Positions 43,826 through 55,245 of a stretch of 64,000 bases of DNA are shown piece by piece. How positions within the stretch are numbered: position 1 is the stretch's first letter; the number at the start of each line of letters is the position of its first letter. The stretch comes from Isoperla grammatica. Taxonomy: Eukaryota; Arthropoda; Insecta; Plecoptera; Perlodidae. Position numbers and translations under genes: made by a program. The notes beneath the pieces are model-generated. The model made no database searches. It was not told where the DNA came from and was given only the letters and a program-made list of their open reading frames with translations. The DNA is taken from the NCBI GenBank assembly GCA_945910005.1, contig OX246746.1, forward strand, positions 39,008,579 through 39,072,578. Reading direction: 5' to 3'.

Positions 43826-43850
43826 ATGAAGGTCAACGGCAATGCAACCT

Positions 43851-44076
43851 TCGGGATCGTAAAATGTGGGCCTTGTTCCATGTGGGCGTTATTCCATGTG
43901 TGCCTTGTTCCATGTGGGTGTTATTCCATGTGGGCGTTATTCCATGTGGGCCTTGTTCCATGTGGGTGTTGTTCCATGTGGGCGTTATTCCATGTGGGCC
44001 TTGTTCGATGTGGGTGTTGTTCCATGTGGGCGTTATTCCATGTGGGTGTGGTCCATGTGGGCGTTATTCCGGTAGC
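43851..44076. repeat. 16-bp minisatellite, right arm of the foldback element
   Basis: About 14 tandem units of the form GTTCCATGTGGGCCTT and ATTCCATGTGGGCGTT, opened by CTTCGGGATCGTAAAATGTG. This is the complement of the left arm at 38738-38972. Because 16 is not a multiple of 3, all three frames cycle through the same peptide, so the apparent open frames on both strands are not genes. Confidence 0.85.
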
Positions 44077-44810
44077 TTGCATGGCCGCCTGGCTCGCGCT
44101 CGTAGACAGTGTCCTAAGTCTGCGATAGGGTGCGTTACTCGCGCCAACACGGGCGAATCTGGCGGCCGTTGGATGACGGCGGTAAAATTGAAAAGAAAGT
44201 TTCGAAAAGAAAACACAATTTGTGCAAGAAAAAAGTCCCTGTTATTACCAACTAGGAAAACGCCGCATGAGACAGATACGCGTTGACAGATGAGCGCACA
44301 AAATGAAACAGAAAGCGCCGTTTGAGTTGAATTGAGAGATTCACTCCGCCTACGCTACTCTAATTAACCGTTGTTAAATGATACGAATTAGGTAAATTTA
44401 TTCTAGCGGAACTAAGTCAGTGTGTAGTGTTTTAATTAACAAAGTCATATCTTCAAAATAAAGAATTATGCTACTTCAAGTCATATCTTCAAAATTAAGA
44501 ATTATGCTACTTCAAGAAGTATAACTATCCCGCAAGTTTGTAGGGTTTCAGGTTGTGTTTCTAAAACGGGTTCCACTATGTCCGAGGGCTGCTTGTAGAA
44601 TACAAACCCAGAATTCACCTTATAACTACTATAGGAAAATCTCGCCAACTTAAGGATTTCCGGTTACGGGAATTGGGCCCAGCATCCTCTAATAAGAAAC
44701 AACGTGTCATTGTTAATAAAGTCCATGAGCTCAATTGATAGTCTGAAAACATCTTAGCGTGAACGCTTATTTGCACGAAACCTCAGAAGAAAGACACTCG
44801 ACTTGAGAGG
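44077..44810. other. Intergenic with a 36-bp tandem duplication
   Basis: AAGTCATATCTTCAAAATAA at 44442 is repeated 36 bp later with one change. The segment at 44250-44300 matches 19938-19975. No supported gene. Confidence 0.45.
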
Positions 44811-44920
44811 TAAATAAAATAAATTAATTAATTTGTATTTATTGTCTACCCACTCAGTTACTGATTTTCAGTGGGAGACATTATAGTAAATTTATTATGT
44901 GCCTCGTTGCTACGTTTACG
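44811..44920 (-). repeat. Short interspersed repeat, copy 2 (short form)
   Basis: An AT-rich AAAT-type edge, GTCTACCCACTCAGTTACTG, TTTTCAGTGGGAGACATT and TGCCTCGTTGCTACG match the ends of copy 1 at 18630-18937. The central ~150 bp of copy 1 are absent. The two inner words can pair as a hairpin. Confidence 0.65.
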
Positions 44921-45159
44921 TGTCGCAGTGTCGCACACAAATATGAGACAAATAAAAATATACTTTAAGGTTTAAGTACAATGACATGTCTGCTCTAAGC
45001 TCCACATAAAAAACTGATTGTACTTGCGAGAGTAATTGGGGGAGAATTAGATAGATTATTTGAACTAAATTGGTAACGTAAATTGGCTTAAGATGATTTG
45101 GCGTTATCCCTTCTCGAGTTACACCCCCAATGCGTTCGGGTCTAGGGTATACGGCAACC

Positions 45160-45245
45160 CTCCAAGCATAGTTACAATGGTGGTTGCGGGAAAGGAGATC
45201 GAATCCACATGCAGTTCGAGAACGCCACCACCAGCCACAATTTAT
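45160..45245 (-). other. tRNA-like promoter words, possible SINE head
   Basis: On the minus strand TGGCTGGTGGTGG and GTGGATTCGATCTCC sit about 20 bases apart and resemble the A and B boxes of a tRNA-derived SINE. No clover-leaf was completed and no second copy was found. The open frame across this stretch (44916-45248) has no known domain. Confidence 0.3.
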
Positions 45246-45348
45246 CATTTTTCGTAATAAACACTGTTACCGTTTTATTGACATACATTACTGTTCTTCA
45301 GATTCGAAATACGTCATATGACATAAGCTTCGAGTATACGTCTTTCAT

Positions 45349-45478
45349 GAATGAATAAATATATTTGTATTGATAGTCTACCCACTCAATTATACAAGAA
45401 CTGATTTTCAGTAGGGGACATTTATACAATTTATCATGTGCTCCGTTGCTATGACGGCTCCAAAGGCACCGTTTACAT
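45349..45478 (-). repeat. Short interspersed repeat, copy 3 (short form)
   Basis: AGTCTACCCACTCAATTATA, CTGATTTTCAGTAGGGGACA and GTTGCTATGACGGCTCCAAA, then CACCGTTTACATG, match copies 1 and 2. The (AAAT)-like edge at its left marks the same orientation as in the other copies. Confidence 0.65.
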
Positions 45479-45531
45479 GTACAACGTTGTCATACATATG
45501 GATCTAAGTTAAGTTCCAAAGTTAAAAAAAA

Positions 45532-45600
45532 GCCCCAGTCCGAACCGGGAATCGAACCCTGTACCTTCTGCATTGGAAGCTGGAATAAACAATTCAACAT
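45532..45600 (-). other. tRNA-like remnant (T-arm and B box)
   Basis: On the minus strand AGGGTTCGATTCCCGGTTCG looks like a T arm with a B box, followed by a run of T (a polymerase III terminator). Upstream, CTTC/GAAG could be part of an anticodon stem. The acceptor and D arms could not be completed, so it is a tRNA pseudogene or SINE fragment at best. Confidence 0.3.
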
Positions 45601-45939
45601 TGGTTTGCTATTACTAGAACAGGGGATACTGAGAAAATATTGTCTCGTTCACTCCTATTGAGGTGGCTGTAGCACACATGTCGTTGACACGTGTTAACTG
45701 CCATCTTGAGGCCTTCGTTTTCTGTTCGCAGCTCAAATGTTAATACTTTAAGAGTTTGATTACCAGAATCACCGTAGTGACATTACGTGAATAGCTTATT
45801 TTTTACCGTAGAATATACAATTTATTCATGTAGTCCCTTAGAAAAAGTTGAAAATTGTAGTTTCTAAAAATGCAAAATCGAATTGTACAAAATAAGCATA
45901 AAAATAATAATAATACTAATAATGAATACGTATTTGTGG

Positions 45940-45941
<2 letters not shown>

Positions 45942-45972
<31 letters not shown>

Positions 45973-45986
45973 CCCCCCCCCCCCCC
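45942..45986. repeat. (AT)n followed by a 16-base C run
   Basis: An AT dinucleotide tract (45942-45970) directly abuts 16 consecutive C (45971-45986). Simple sequence. Confidence 0.95.
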
Positions 45987-46020
45987 AGTGTCCCGATCCA
46001 TGAACGCACGTTACCCTGGG

Positions 46021-47853
46021 GAATTTAAAAAAAGCCCTATCTTTTTATTACATTTATTATAGTTATGCAAATGCAATTCATGATATACAATACCATTTCC
46101 CAAAGGAAGTGTATTGAATGACCTGACCATCAGTATGCGCAAGGATTTTTAACACTTCCTTTTTTGTACATTTTGGACAAGTAAAGGCACAAAATGTATG
46201 CTATTGTTAGTTTTACTGGGCCCTAGCTGCATAGTACGTACCGTTGTACCACCTACTATTACACCAGAACCAAGCTCTATTGAACATAGTAATGTGGCAT
46301 TTACGTGTAATATATGTACAATTTTCTCCGTCTTCAATAAAACGTAATATAATGCAAGCAAAATCATTTCATTATCCTAAATGTCGGTTGAAATAATGTT
46401 CCAAAAAACCATGATTGTTCTCGTTCCAACTGCTTGAGCCGGGATACGGAACATTATATTCAAACAAGAACTGTTCTGGTAATTCCTGGACGGGTGGTGG
46501 TAATGAGACGAAGATTGGAGTGAGAGTAGAGGCAGGTAAAGAATAAATGCCAGAGCAGAGAAGGTTTCCGTCATACTCTTGATTTATGCATGTGGACGAC
46601 TGTACGTACATCGGACAGAACATTGAACCGTTTTTATACATCTTTATATTATAGTAATAATCATAATTTTTCGTGGCAAAATACTGTAACAAAATTATAC
46701 TGGAATGCACTTAAGTTATAACTTGTATGTATAATTTAATTTTGTGCATTTGTTTGGGAAAGTATCCAATACCAATTGATAACAATCACAACAATCCCCA
46801 TTGAAGACTTTCGTAATTCGGATGCTTGTGTGTATGGCAGAGCTCCTTCCGCGATTACAATCCTTTCGATCGGTATACAGTTTACTAAATTAGTCCTAAG
46901 GAACACATCAGTTCCGTTTTGTAAAGAGGTAACGGGCACTTAAACTAGTACATGTTTATTTATTAATGGAGTTTGTCAAGGTGTCTTTAATTTTCGAAAA
47001 TAACTATCACTGATTTTGAGGATGCTCATGTGAATTGCCATACAAATTCACCTGGATTTTTAATAGCACATTTTCAGTAATATCACTTATTTACTTCAGA
47101 CGAGAATTGAATAAAATAAATTAGCCTAAGCATTTTACATGCACAAAACCGTAAAATATCAAAATACTAGGTATGCTTCAAGTTTCTACCACACTGGAGA
47201 CACATTCCGCGTCTTCCACATACCAACATCGGATGACATGACCATTGAGTATAACTTTGAGATTGTTGACTGAAAGATCGTATAGAATTAGCAGAATATA
47301 ACAGAAATCATGACCTGTACAACTTGTGCTATTATGCCCGTTGAACAAACGGGCGCTGTATATAACTATGATTTCGTAATAACTTTAAGTCCAATAATAT
47401 GGTGTACTGAATTAACAAATACTATACAAGATACACGTATACAAAAATCGATATGTACAAAACTTTATATCGTACTACAGCTGATATGTAATTTAAAGAA
47501 AAAAACTATTTCTAGGCGTAAACGAATAACGATTCTGGCGAAAGGGTAGTCAGATAACTATAAAAAACCGCGAGAAATTATCTTTTTTTAGTTTCTGTTA
47601 TCAACATATTATTGAGAACGCATTGAGGACGAAAAATATTTTAGAAAAAGTGGTCATTGCCAGAATTGTGGTATCATAAAACCTTCAAACTGGATTTAAA
47701 AGTTTCAAAGGTAAATTGTAAATGTTACCGGATAACAAAAAATGTCTCTGAAACTTTTAATTAATTTAAAAGAGGCCTAATAATTAGATATTTTAATAGT
47801 TTTTAGTAATTTATTGTAATTAATTACTAAATAATTTGGAGGACGCCTGCAAG
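46021..47853. other. Intergenic with unproven short open frames
   Basis: The minus-strand frame at 46372-46710 contains PIFVSLPPPVQELPEQFLFE and ends in a stop. A 44-codon plus-strand frame at 47139-47273 ends TFRVFHIPTSDDMTIEYNFE-IVD. Both have protein-like composition, but neither has splice support or a recognised domain. Each could be a lone exon or chance. Confidence 0.2.
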
Positions 47854-49825
47854 ATGGCGGACAGTGAAGTTCGAAGTGATGAGTCAAGGACTACGTATAT
47901 CACAGAGATATAAAACGGTTTAGCAAACCGGTTTTGCCCAAAAACGATTTAAACAAATCACTGTATATCAACAAATTCAAAAACGGTATTGGTAAAACAG
48001 TTTGTCATTTCTAAAACGCCAGCCATTTTGGAAATTTTCACCGCCTTTCGAGTGGTCTCTCGAACGACACCGCCTTTTTTATATGGTTGACATTGACAGG
48101 TGATTTGACAACAGCTGGGAGACAACGCGTGTTTGTTGTTTTGTTTTGTTGAGGTATCATTTCTTGAAACGTGAACTTGAAAATACACGCGCGGAAGTCG
48201 TCGAAAAGAGGAAGTAACGATCGTGTTTGTTGTCGAGTCTGAGGTCGAATTTAGGTCGATAGTTTAACTCGAACCTGGTATCGATATATCGCGTACAAAT
48301 GTTCCTTGAAACGGTTTGACGTGTATATCAACCACAAATCTTGCGATTTGACTTGTCCAAATCACTTTCCAAACTTATTTGGAACTAAGGTGATTTTCAG
48401 CAAAACCGATATGTATATCAACATTTGAAAAACGTTTTTGGGCAAAACCGGTTTGCTAAACCGTTTTTGAGCTCTGTGATATACGTAGTCAAGGAGTCTT
48501 AAAGAGTTAAGTGTTCAAGAATTGCGTTACGAAATAGATAAAAGAGGTGAAGAAAAGAGTGGCAATAAAAGTGCGCTGATGGAAAGACTGAAAAACATAC
48601 TATCTGCTGATGGCGAAGACGTGGAAAAGTTCGTGTTTGATGTGCGCCGGAATACGGGAGGGCTAGGGTCATGTTCTGGCCTAGGCCTAGGCCTAGGCCC
48701 GGCGGAATGTAAGAAGTGCTTCGTGTGGGAAAAAGTTGTAAAAGCCAGTGACGGCGACATTGAAATGGCTCGTTAATTGGTATGTGAAATGGAAAAAAGA
48801 CTGGAACTGGAGATGAAAAAAGCAGTAGACTAACACTAGAAGTTTGTCGCCTAAATCAAGAATTGTGTGAAAATAGCCAAGCTGAAGGAAAGCGCGGTCA
48901 TCAACTTGTACACCAGAGCGCAGGTGAGGACGGTGCGACCACATGCTCCGATAACAGTTCCCAATATTGCCGCAAGGTGGCAGACAAAGCCGGAACGCGA
49001 TCGGAAAATGCTCAAGAAAATATCTTAGGCCTACTCACAGCGCCTAAAAAAACATTTGCCAGCGCTCTCAAACAAACACCGCCAGTAACGATAATTGTTT
49101 CTCCAAAAGAGAAACAAACATGTGAAATTACCAGACAGAGTAGCAAAGAACACATACAGCCTTCAAAAATGGGACTTGGAATAACAATGGTCAAATCATT
49201 AAATAATGGCTGCGTAAAAATAAGTTGCACAAACAACCAAGAAGTGGAACTTTTAAAAAGCACAATGGAAGAAAGAATGAGCGATAAGTATATAGTCAAT
49301 CATCCCTATATGAAAAATCCAAGATTGGCTATCAACGACATGGATGAAATCGACGACACAAATGATAATCTGGTACACATACTTGCTGAACAAAACCAAA
49401 TCGTACTGCATGAGCACAACTACATAAAAATCATTCATAAGAAAACTGAAAACGAACAAATCAGTAAAATGATAATTGAAGTTGATCCGGAAACAAGAGA
49501 AGTACTAATGGAAGCAAATAAGATCAAAATGAATTGGAATGTATATGAGATAAAGGACCACATCTATGTTATACGCTGCTACAAATGTCAGGGTTATGGA
49601 CATTACGAACGTGACTGTACAAACCAAGTGGCATGTGCATATTGCTCAGACAATCACTCGTACAACCAATGTGAATCAATCAACAAATATTGTATTAACT
49701 GCTACAGGGCTAATACAAAATTTAACCTTGATCTAGACCCATACCAAACCGCCTACGATAATAGTTGCGTGTGTTACGGTAAAGTTTACAAAGCGCAAGA
49801 AAATAAAGTGAAATATAAGATTTAG
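47854..49825 (+). pseudogene. LINE ORF1 with SAP-like and CCHC motifs, split by a MITE
   Basis: ATG 47854 starts MADSEVRSDESR, then a MITE (47891-48488) interrupts. After the duplicated TCAAGGA the frame goes on with LKELSVQELRYEIDKRGEEK, then SGNKSALMERL, a SAP-like helix-turn-helix signature. A TAA at 48774-48776 and a frameshift near 48828 follow, with a charged coiled-coil-like stretch around them. The second half (frame ending 49825) has a zinc knuckle CYKCQGYGHYERDC and a further Cys-rich C..CSDNHSYNQC...YCINC segment, as in ORF1 proteins of Jockey/I-type elements. The protein would bind element RNA. With an insertion, a stop and a frameshift it is dead. Confidence 0.78.
47891..48488. 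mobile_element. MITE of the CTACGTATATCAC family, in LINE ORF1
   Basis: The left end CTACGTATATCACAGAG and the complementary right end (48472-48488) are followed inward by matching AACGGTTTAGCAAACCGG and TTTTGCCCAAAAACG words. The direct duplication is at least TCAAGGA (47884-47890 and 48489-48495). It could be 8-9 bp because the terminal G and A also match. The interior is AT-rich with GTATATCAAC repeats and no transposase. It shares its terminal word with the element at 3287-3630. Confidence 0.85.
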
Positions 49826-49861
49826 CAATCAAAGTTACGAGGCGATAAAAAAATATGCAGT

Positions 49862-52800
49862 GATATTTTGTATTTAAACATCTGTGGGTTAGTCGCAAAA
49901 AAGGATATAATTGAGTTTAGCCTAGGAAACAATCGTCCGCCAATAATCTGCCTCACTGAAACTCATTAAACGCCTACATTCTATGTATATAACTAAGATA
50001 AAAGTCAAATGTATGATACTTATAGATATTATCAGTAGCAATTCACACAATATGTAGAGTGTATATTTAATTATCATCATTATAATTTATACCTAGTCTG
50101 TAAGTACATATGTAACTTAATGTAAAATTATCTTAAAAAACTTGACAATGCTTATATTACGATGACCCGTACTCGCTACGACATCTCCATGTAATCCAAC
50201 AGCTGCAATAAAATACAATACAATACAATACAATTGCACTGATGATTTAAACGAAATGGAAACTGAAATAAAAGGATACAAACATATAAACATAAAGTCT
50301 GAGAGCAGTCACACAGGAGGATGCTCGATATACGCCCGAGAAGACCTAAAAATTGACAATATTGTAAAAACAACGCTTCCAATGAATTGTTGGATCGTTG
50401 GTTTAAGAATTGTTTCGAAGCAAATTCCACTGTTTGTTTATGTTGTATACCATTCACCTAGTTCATCTAATGCTTCATTCCTAAACTTTTTCGAAGAATG
50501 GCTCATTGACGTAGCAGACGCGAAAGGAAACCTAATAATTCTTGGGGACTTCAATATTGATATGATAAAAAATGATACATACTCAAAGAGACTTATGAGT
50601 GTTATTACTAGTGACGGTTTAAAACAAGTTGTGAAGGTACCTAGTATTACGACAAACAGCAGGACAATCATTGATTTAGTTATAACTAATGTGAGTAAGC
50701 TAAAATGCAAAACGAACGATAATCTCAAAATATCGGACCATGAGACAATTGAAATTATGTATAACTTCTCTCCTCCAAAGAGAAGTAAACTTAATAATAC
50801 GAACTGTGATAGTTATAACTATAAAAAATGTGATTTTGAAAGACTGAATGAATATCTTAAATAACGTGAAATGGCTGGAAAATTCATGTTCTCTGGACAA
50901 CCACGCAATTAACTATACAAGTGCAATCACGGCAGGCTTAATTGGGACGAGTAAGGAGACAAAATGGGCGAATAAATCACAAGATAAGCCATGGTTTAAG
51001 AACAATGAGAGACTGAAGGAGCTATGGAGGCTAAAAGTGAAAGAGTGGGAAATAAATAAACTTTGTAGCAGTGAAAAGCAACAAAATGTGTATCGAAGTG
51101 CCAGAAATATGTTTGTAAAGGAACTATCTAAAGCAAAAAGAAAATATTACGAAACTAAAATTGACAACTCAAAGAACGATAGTAAATTAATGTGGAAGAC
51201 ATTGAAAAAACTTGTCCGGTGTGAAGGAGGCAAGAAAGATGACGCAGAAATTTATAAAAATATTAATTTTGATGATTGTGAAAGTGTTAATTCACCTGAA
51301 GTTAGTTTTAACAATTTTTTTGTGAACAGTATTAACGAAATATGCAAATCAATCCCAATCAGCGATAGGAAGGATACGGATGTTCAAAATACGCCTACCC
51401 ATGGTCTACTTGATACCTTCAAATTAATAAACATTGACGAATTGAAGAAAATAGTTACCAGTTGAAATTATTAAAAAAACCTTTGGTTCGTGTGGAATTC
51501 AGCTGTTAAAAATTGTAAATGAGTCACTAAAAACTGGGAAATTTCCATCGTCATGGAAACTCTCGACTGTTATCCCTGTACCTAAAGTAACGAAACCAAA
51601 ACTGCCACAAGATTTTAGACCTATAACTATGCTGCCAATTTATGAAAAAATATTAGAAATTGTAGTTTATAACCAGCTGTCGGACTACTTTGAAAGTAAT
51701 AATCTAATTTATAAACAACAGTCAGGCTTTCGAAAGAAAATGTCAACAGAAACAGCATTACAGTATTTAATTTCTAAATGGAAAAGTATTCTTGAAAGTG
51801 AAAACCAAATTATTATCTCTGTGATGATAGATCTAAAAAGAGCCTTTGAAACTGTAGATAGAAAAATATTAATTCAAAAACTTAAAACATATGGTGTACG
51901 TGGTAATGTAATTGAATGGTTCAAATGTTATCTTGAGAAAAGAACTCAGCAAACAAGGGTGTTAGGTAATACTTCAACATTCATTGAAACTAGCATAGGA
52001 GCTCCTCAAGGGTCTGTCCTAGGACCTTTATTTTTTATAATCTATATCAATGACATGCCTGAATCACTTAAAAATACATTTGTTAACCTATTCGCGGACG
52101 ACACACTAATTTGGCATGCGGGTACTAATTTTAAGGAAATATGTGATATAGTTAATAGTGATCTAAAATTATTATGTGAATGGTTTAGTAAAAATAAGTT
52201 AAAGCTTAATGTGTCAAAAACCCAATGTATTCTTATAGCAAGCTCCTTAGTTAAAATCAATTACACTCTCAATAGGAACGAATGTTGTAAAATTACTTTG
52301 GAAGGAATTGAGTTAGATTTTGTTAGTAGTGTTAAGTACTTAGGGGTCATAATAGATCATATTTTAAATTTCCGTGAACATATTCAGTATATATCAAAAA
52401 AGATAAGTAAGAAGATAGGATATCTGTATAGAATCAGCAAACATTTAAGCCAATGGACAAGACTGACTATATATAAAACTAAAATTAGACCTCATTTTGA
52501 ATATTGTACTTCCATTCTATGGAAGTCAGGTGTTGATAACATAAAAAAGTTGCAAATTTTAGATAATAGAGAAATGAGGATAATTCTGCAGGTACATAGA
52601 CGAACACATATCAAGGACATGTTAGATGTTCTTCAGTGGATGACTGTTGAGCAAAGGTTAGGACTCAAAGTACTTATTTTTATTCGAAATATTGTTGCTG
52701 GAAATTTAAATGTCAACTTTAATGAGTTTTTATGCAAAAACAATGAAGTACATAATTACAAAACTAGACACGCAAATAATTTCCACCTAAAATTACAGTA

Positions 52801-52945
52801 CAAGACATGTAACCAAAAATCTATTTTTATAAACAGCATCAAACTTTACAACAGTCTTCCACTTACCATCAAACTCAATAAAAATGTCAATACGTACAAA
52901 GCCGAATGCATCAACTTTCTTAAAAATAAATACCCATATAACTAA
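49862..52945 (+). pseudogene. LINE ORF2: endonuclease and reverse transcriptase, several breaks
   Basis: The frame starts at DILYLNICGLVAKKDIIEFS (49862), an apurinic-type endonuclease N terminus with ICLTETH. It is cut at 49969 by a retroelement end and resumes at ~50235. It then holds LIILGDFNIDMI, a RTIIDLVIT segment and a SDHETIEI catalytic end. A one-base shift near 50855 and a stop at 51465 follow. The reverse transcriptase continues in other frames with LPQDFRPITMLPIYEKILE, SGFRKKMSTETAL, IDLKRAFETV, GAPQGSVLGPLFF and FADDTLIW (52090-52113). It ends at 52945 with a conserved C-terminal tail. The 3' region ends near 53110 with AATAAATAAACACTACTACT. Jockey-superfamily type; inactive. Confidence 0.83.
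49969..50234 (+). mobile_element. Retroelement 3' end with (ATACA)n tail inside LINE ORF2
   Basis: The endonuclease frame is interrupted after ACTGAAACTCAT and continues at TGCACTGATGATTTA. Between them lies a segment ending CGCTACGACATCTCCATGTA, then GCAATAAAATACAATACAAT. The same family appears on the minus strand at 915-1020. It is the 5'-truncated 3' end of another LINE or SINE. Confidence 0.7.
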
Positions 52946-53105
52946 TATGTAAGTTATTATAAATTTAAATCTCTATCTATTATTATTTCGTTTAAGTGTA
53001 TGTATTTTTTTCATTTTCATTCTATGATGTATCTTAATTTGGAATTGTAATTTCGATATTCTACTGTACATTGTATCTATGTAATTAGCGAAAGCTAAAA
53101 TAAAT

Positions 53106-53331
53106 AAACACTACTACTATTAACTTCTATTACCAATATCAACCGTAAAGTTAAAAATAATTTATTATTTTAAATACAGATTTTAGGTCTTACGAAACCA
53201 TAATTAGGACATTTTTCACTTTTTAAATATTGAGAACCGTTGTCAAGATAATACAGAGAACATTATTTGTGCGTGGTTTCTATAGTGATTCCACCCTTTG
53301 CCGTTAAATGAGGGGCACTGTATCAAAATGT
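53106..53331. other. AT-rich intergenic, nothing recognised
   Basis: A short stretch between the end of the LINE and the 16-bp array. Confidence 0.3.
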
Positions 53332-53722
53332 CGAAAGTGCAAAATCTCGAAAGTGCAAAACACCGAAAATTCGTTAAATTGCACTTTCGTTACTCTACAC
53401 TTTCGTGAAATTGCACTTTCGAGAAATAACACTTTCGGTAGTTTGTACTTTCGTGATACTGCACATTCGAGAAATACCTATGACATTCGTGAAAACGCAC
53501 TTTCGGTATAATGCACATTCGACGAATTGCTCTTTCGGTGATTTAGACATTCGGTGGTTTACACTTTTGTAAAATTGAACATTCGTGACATTGAACATTC
53601 GTGGATTCGGCCATTCGTGGTTTTGCACTTTCGTTAAATTAGACATTCGAAGCTTTACACTTTCGTAAAATTACACCTTCGACATTTTACACTTTCGTAA
53701 TTATGCACTTTCGAGATTTTAA
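53332..53722. repeat. Degenerate 16-bp-period array with core CACTTTCG / CACATTCG
   Basis: The TTCG core falls at 53370, 53386, 53402, 53418, 53434, 53450 and 53466. After a 4-bp slip it continues at 53486, 53502, 53518, 53534, 53550 and onward in steps of 16. The 8-bp spacers between cores vary. The first three units (CGAAAGTGC at 53332 and 53348, CGAA at 53364) point the other way, so the array has a short inverted arm at its left end. Confidence 0.9.
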
Positions 53723-54617
53723 CCGTCACGCTTTGAAATTCAGGGCGTTTTACAAGGTTTCGTCTGATTGGATCGTTGAGGGGGTTGGGCACGCCTTCTT
53801 TAAGTCCCTGCATATTCACATAGACCTTTGCTTTCAAGGAACAGAATGGGCAAGAAGAATACCGAGGCAGCATGTGCCATGGCCGTGCTATCTATTGAAA
53901 AAGAAGACTGCACCTGCTAGCTAATACTTGACGGCAGCGGGGGCCTGTTGGATGCAAAAAATGTGACAAGATCAAAACAGAATTTTCCCAATTAAATACA
54001 GTTTGTTTGCGGGTATATTTTCAAATTAAGCAATTCCACACGAAATACTAATAGTCCTTCAGCCCAGGACGTTTTGCTTACAAAAAAAGTCGACGCATTT
54101 TGACCTTGGAATATGATAAAACAACGTGTACTTAGTTGTAATTCATGAGGTGCTTAGCTGGCAAAAGGGCCAAACACGCCGCCATCTTGAATTTGATATA
54201 ATTCACACTAATGGTTATACAAACCAAAGTACTTGACCAATTTTAAAAAACTTTTGTATTTTAGATAGAATTTTTTAATTTCAATGTACGTGTGTAGAAA
54301 AGTTTCAAATTTAATAATTATATTATACATTTAAAAAACATTTTCCTACTCAATGTTTTTAGTTTCGGAATGTTAAGCTTATAACTTTTATTGAAGCGTA
54401 ATAACTGAGAAAGTACTTCATATAAACGTTTTAGATAACTTTATTTATAAAAACAATGCAATAAAATTGAAGTCTCTAGCTAGATTACTTCCCAAGATAT
54501 GAATTTTTAAAGAGTCGCGCTACGCTCTCTTGCCGCGCTCGGCGTTGCCCAAGCCAGGCGCCGAGCGGTGCGCGTGTGGTCTATGTAGTCTTGCCTTCTC
54601 AGACTATCTTCTGATAG
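53723..54617. other. Intergenic, no gene seen
   Basis: Mostly AT-rich, with a GC-rich patch at 54510-54590. No supported feature. Confidence 0.3.
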
Positions 54618-54911
54618 TTTATTTGAATTGAATTATTGCGTCAGCTTTGGTTCAATTATTTCAAATTCCAGGAATCTGGTTACTCACCCTTACCCCTCTA
54701 CCCCACTATTTACTTTCCAAGCTCTGAGACAATGCTGGATGCAGCGTGCGATTTGTATTGCGAGTTTATTTGAATTGAATTATTGCGTTAGCTTTGGTTC
54801 AATTATTTCAAATTCCTGGAATTTGGTTACCCACCCTTACCCCTCTACCCCACTATTTACTTTCCAAGCTCTGAGACAATGCTGGATGCAGCGTGCGATT
54901 TGTATTGCGAG
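54618..54911. repeat. Recent 147-bp tandem duplication
   Basis: Copy 1 (54618-54764) and copy 2 (54765-54911) differ at about four positions. The unit is 49 codons long, so the forward open frame (54628-54957) passes through both copies. The differences comprise three silent and one replacement change. No protein family is recognised. Confidence 0.9.
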
Positions 54912-55245
54912 AAGACCATCGAAAGGCAATCAATTCGTTACAATTTTGAGTTATTAAAAATGGGTTTTATGGATAAGGCATAAACGGTAACTGCTCACAT
55001 TTTCTCATCTATTATGATTATTTAAACAAATTTGCGTTTGACAATTTCAAGAGAAAACAATTATTATTTTATAGAGTTTGAACAGAGAAACAGATATTGA
55101 CAATTGTCAAGAGATTGACAACAAAGACGAGTTTGAAGTCAATGCTTAATATTTCAATTTAGAAATTTTCCTCAGTTTGATTATCCCAGTACAATGCGTC
55201 TTTTATATCCATGGACTAAAAAGTTAAACCATACAATTCAGTACA
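54912..55245. other. AT-rich intergenic, nothing recognised
   Basis: No coding, RNA or repeat feature could be supported between the tandem duplication and the terminal-repeat element. Confidence 0.3.

Noticed and set aside
44916..45248. 110-codon minus-strand open frame as a gene
   Set aside because: It overlaps tRNA-like SINE words and repeat sequence and has no domain or splice support.
45532..45600. Functional tRNA gene
   Set aside because: Only a T arm and terminator-like T run could be made out; acceptor and D arms do not form.
46372..46710. Minus-strand 112-codon frame as a real gene
   Set aside because: The composition is plausible, but there is no domain, splice signal or neighbouring exon to support it.
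53332..53722. CRISPR-like pattern of short core plus variable spacer
   Set aside because: The 8-bp cores and 8-bp spacers are far too short, and the context is eukaryotic. It was kept only as a periodic array.
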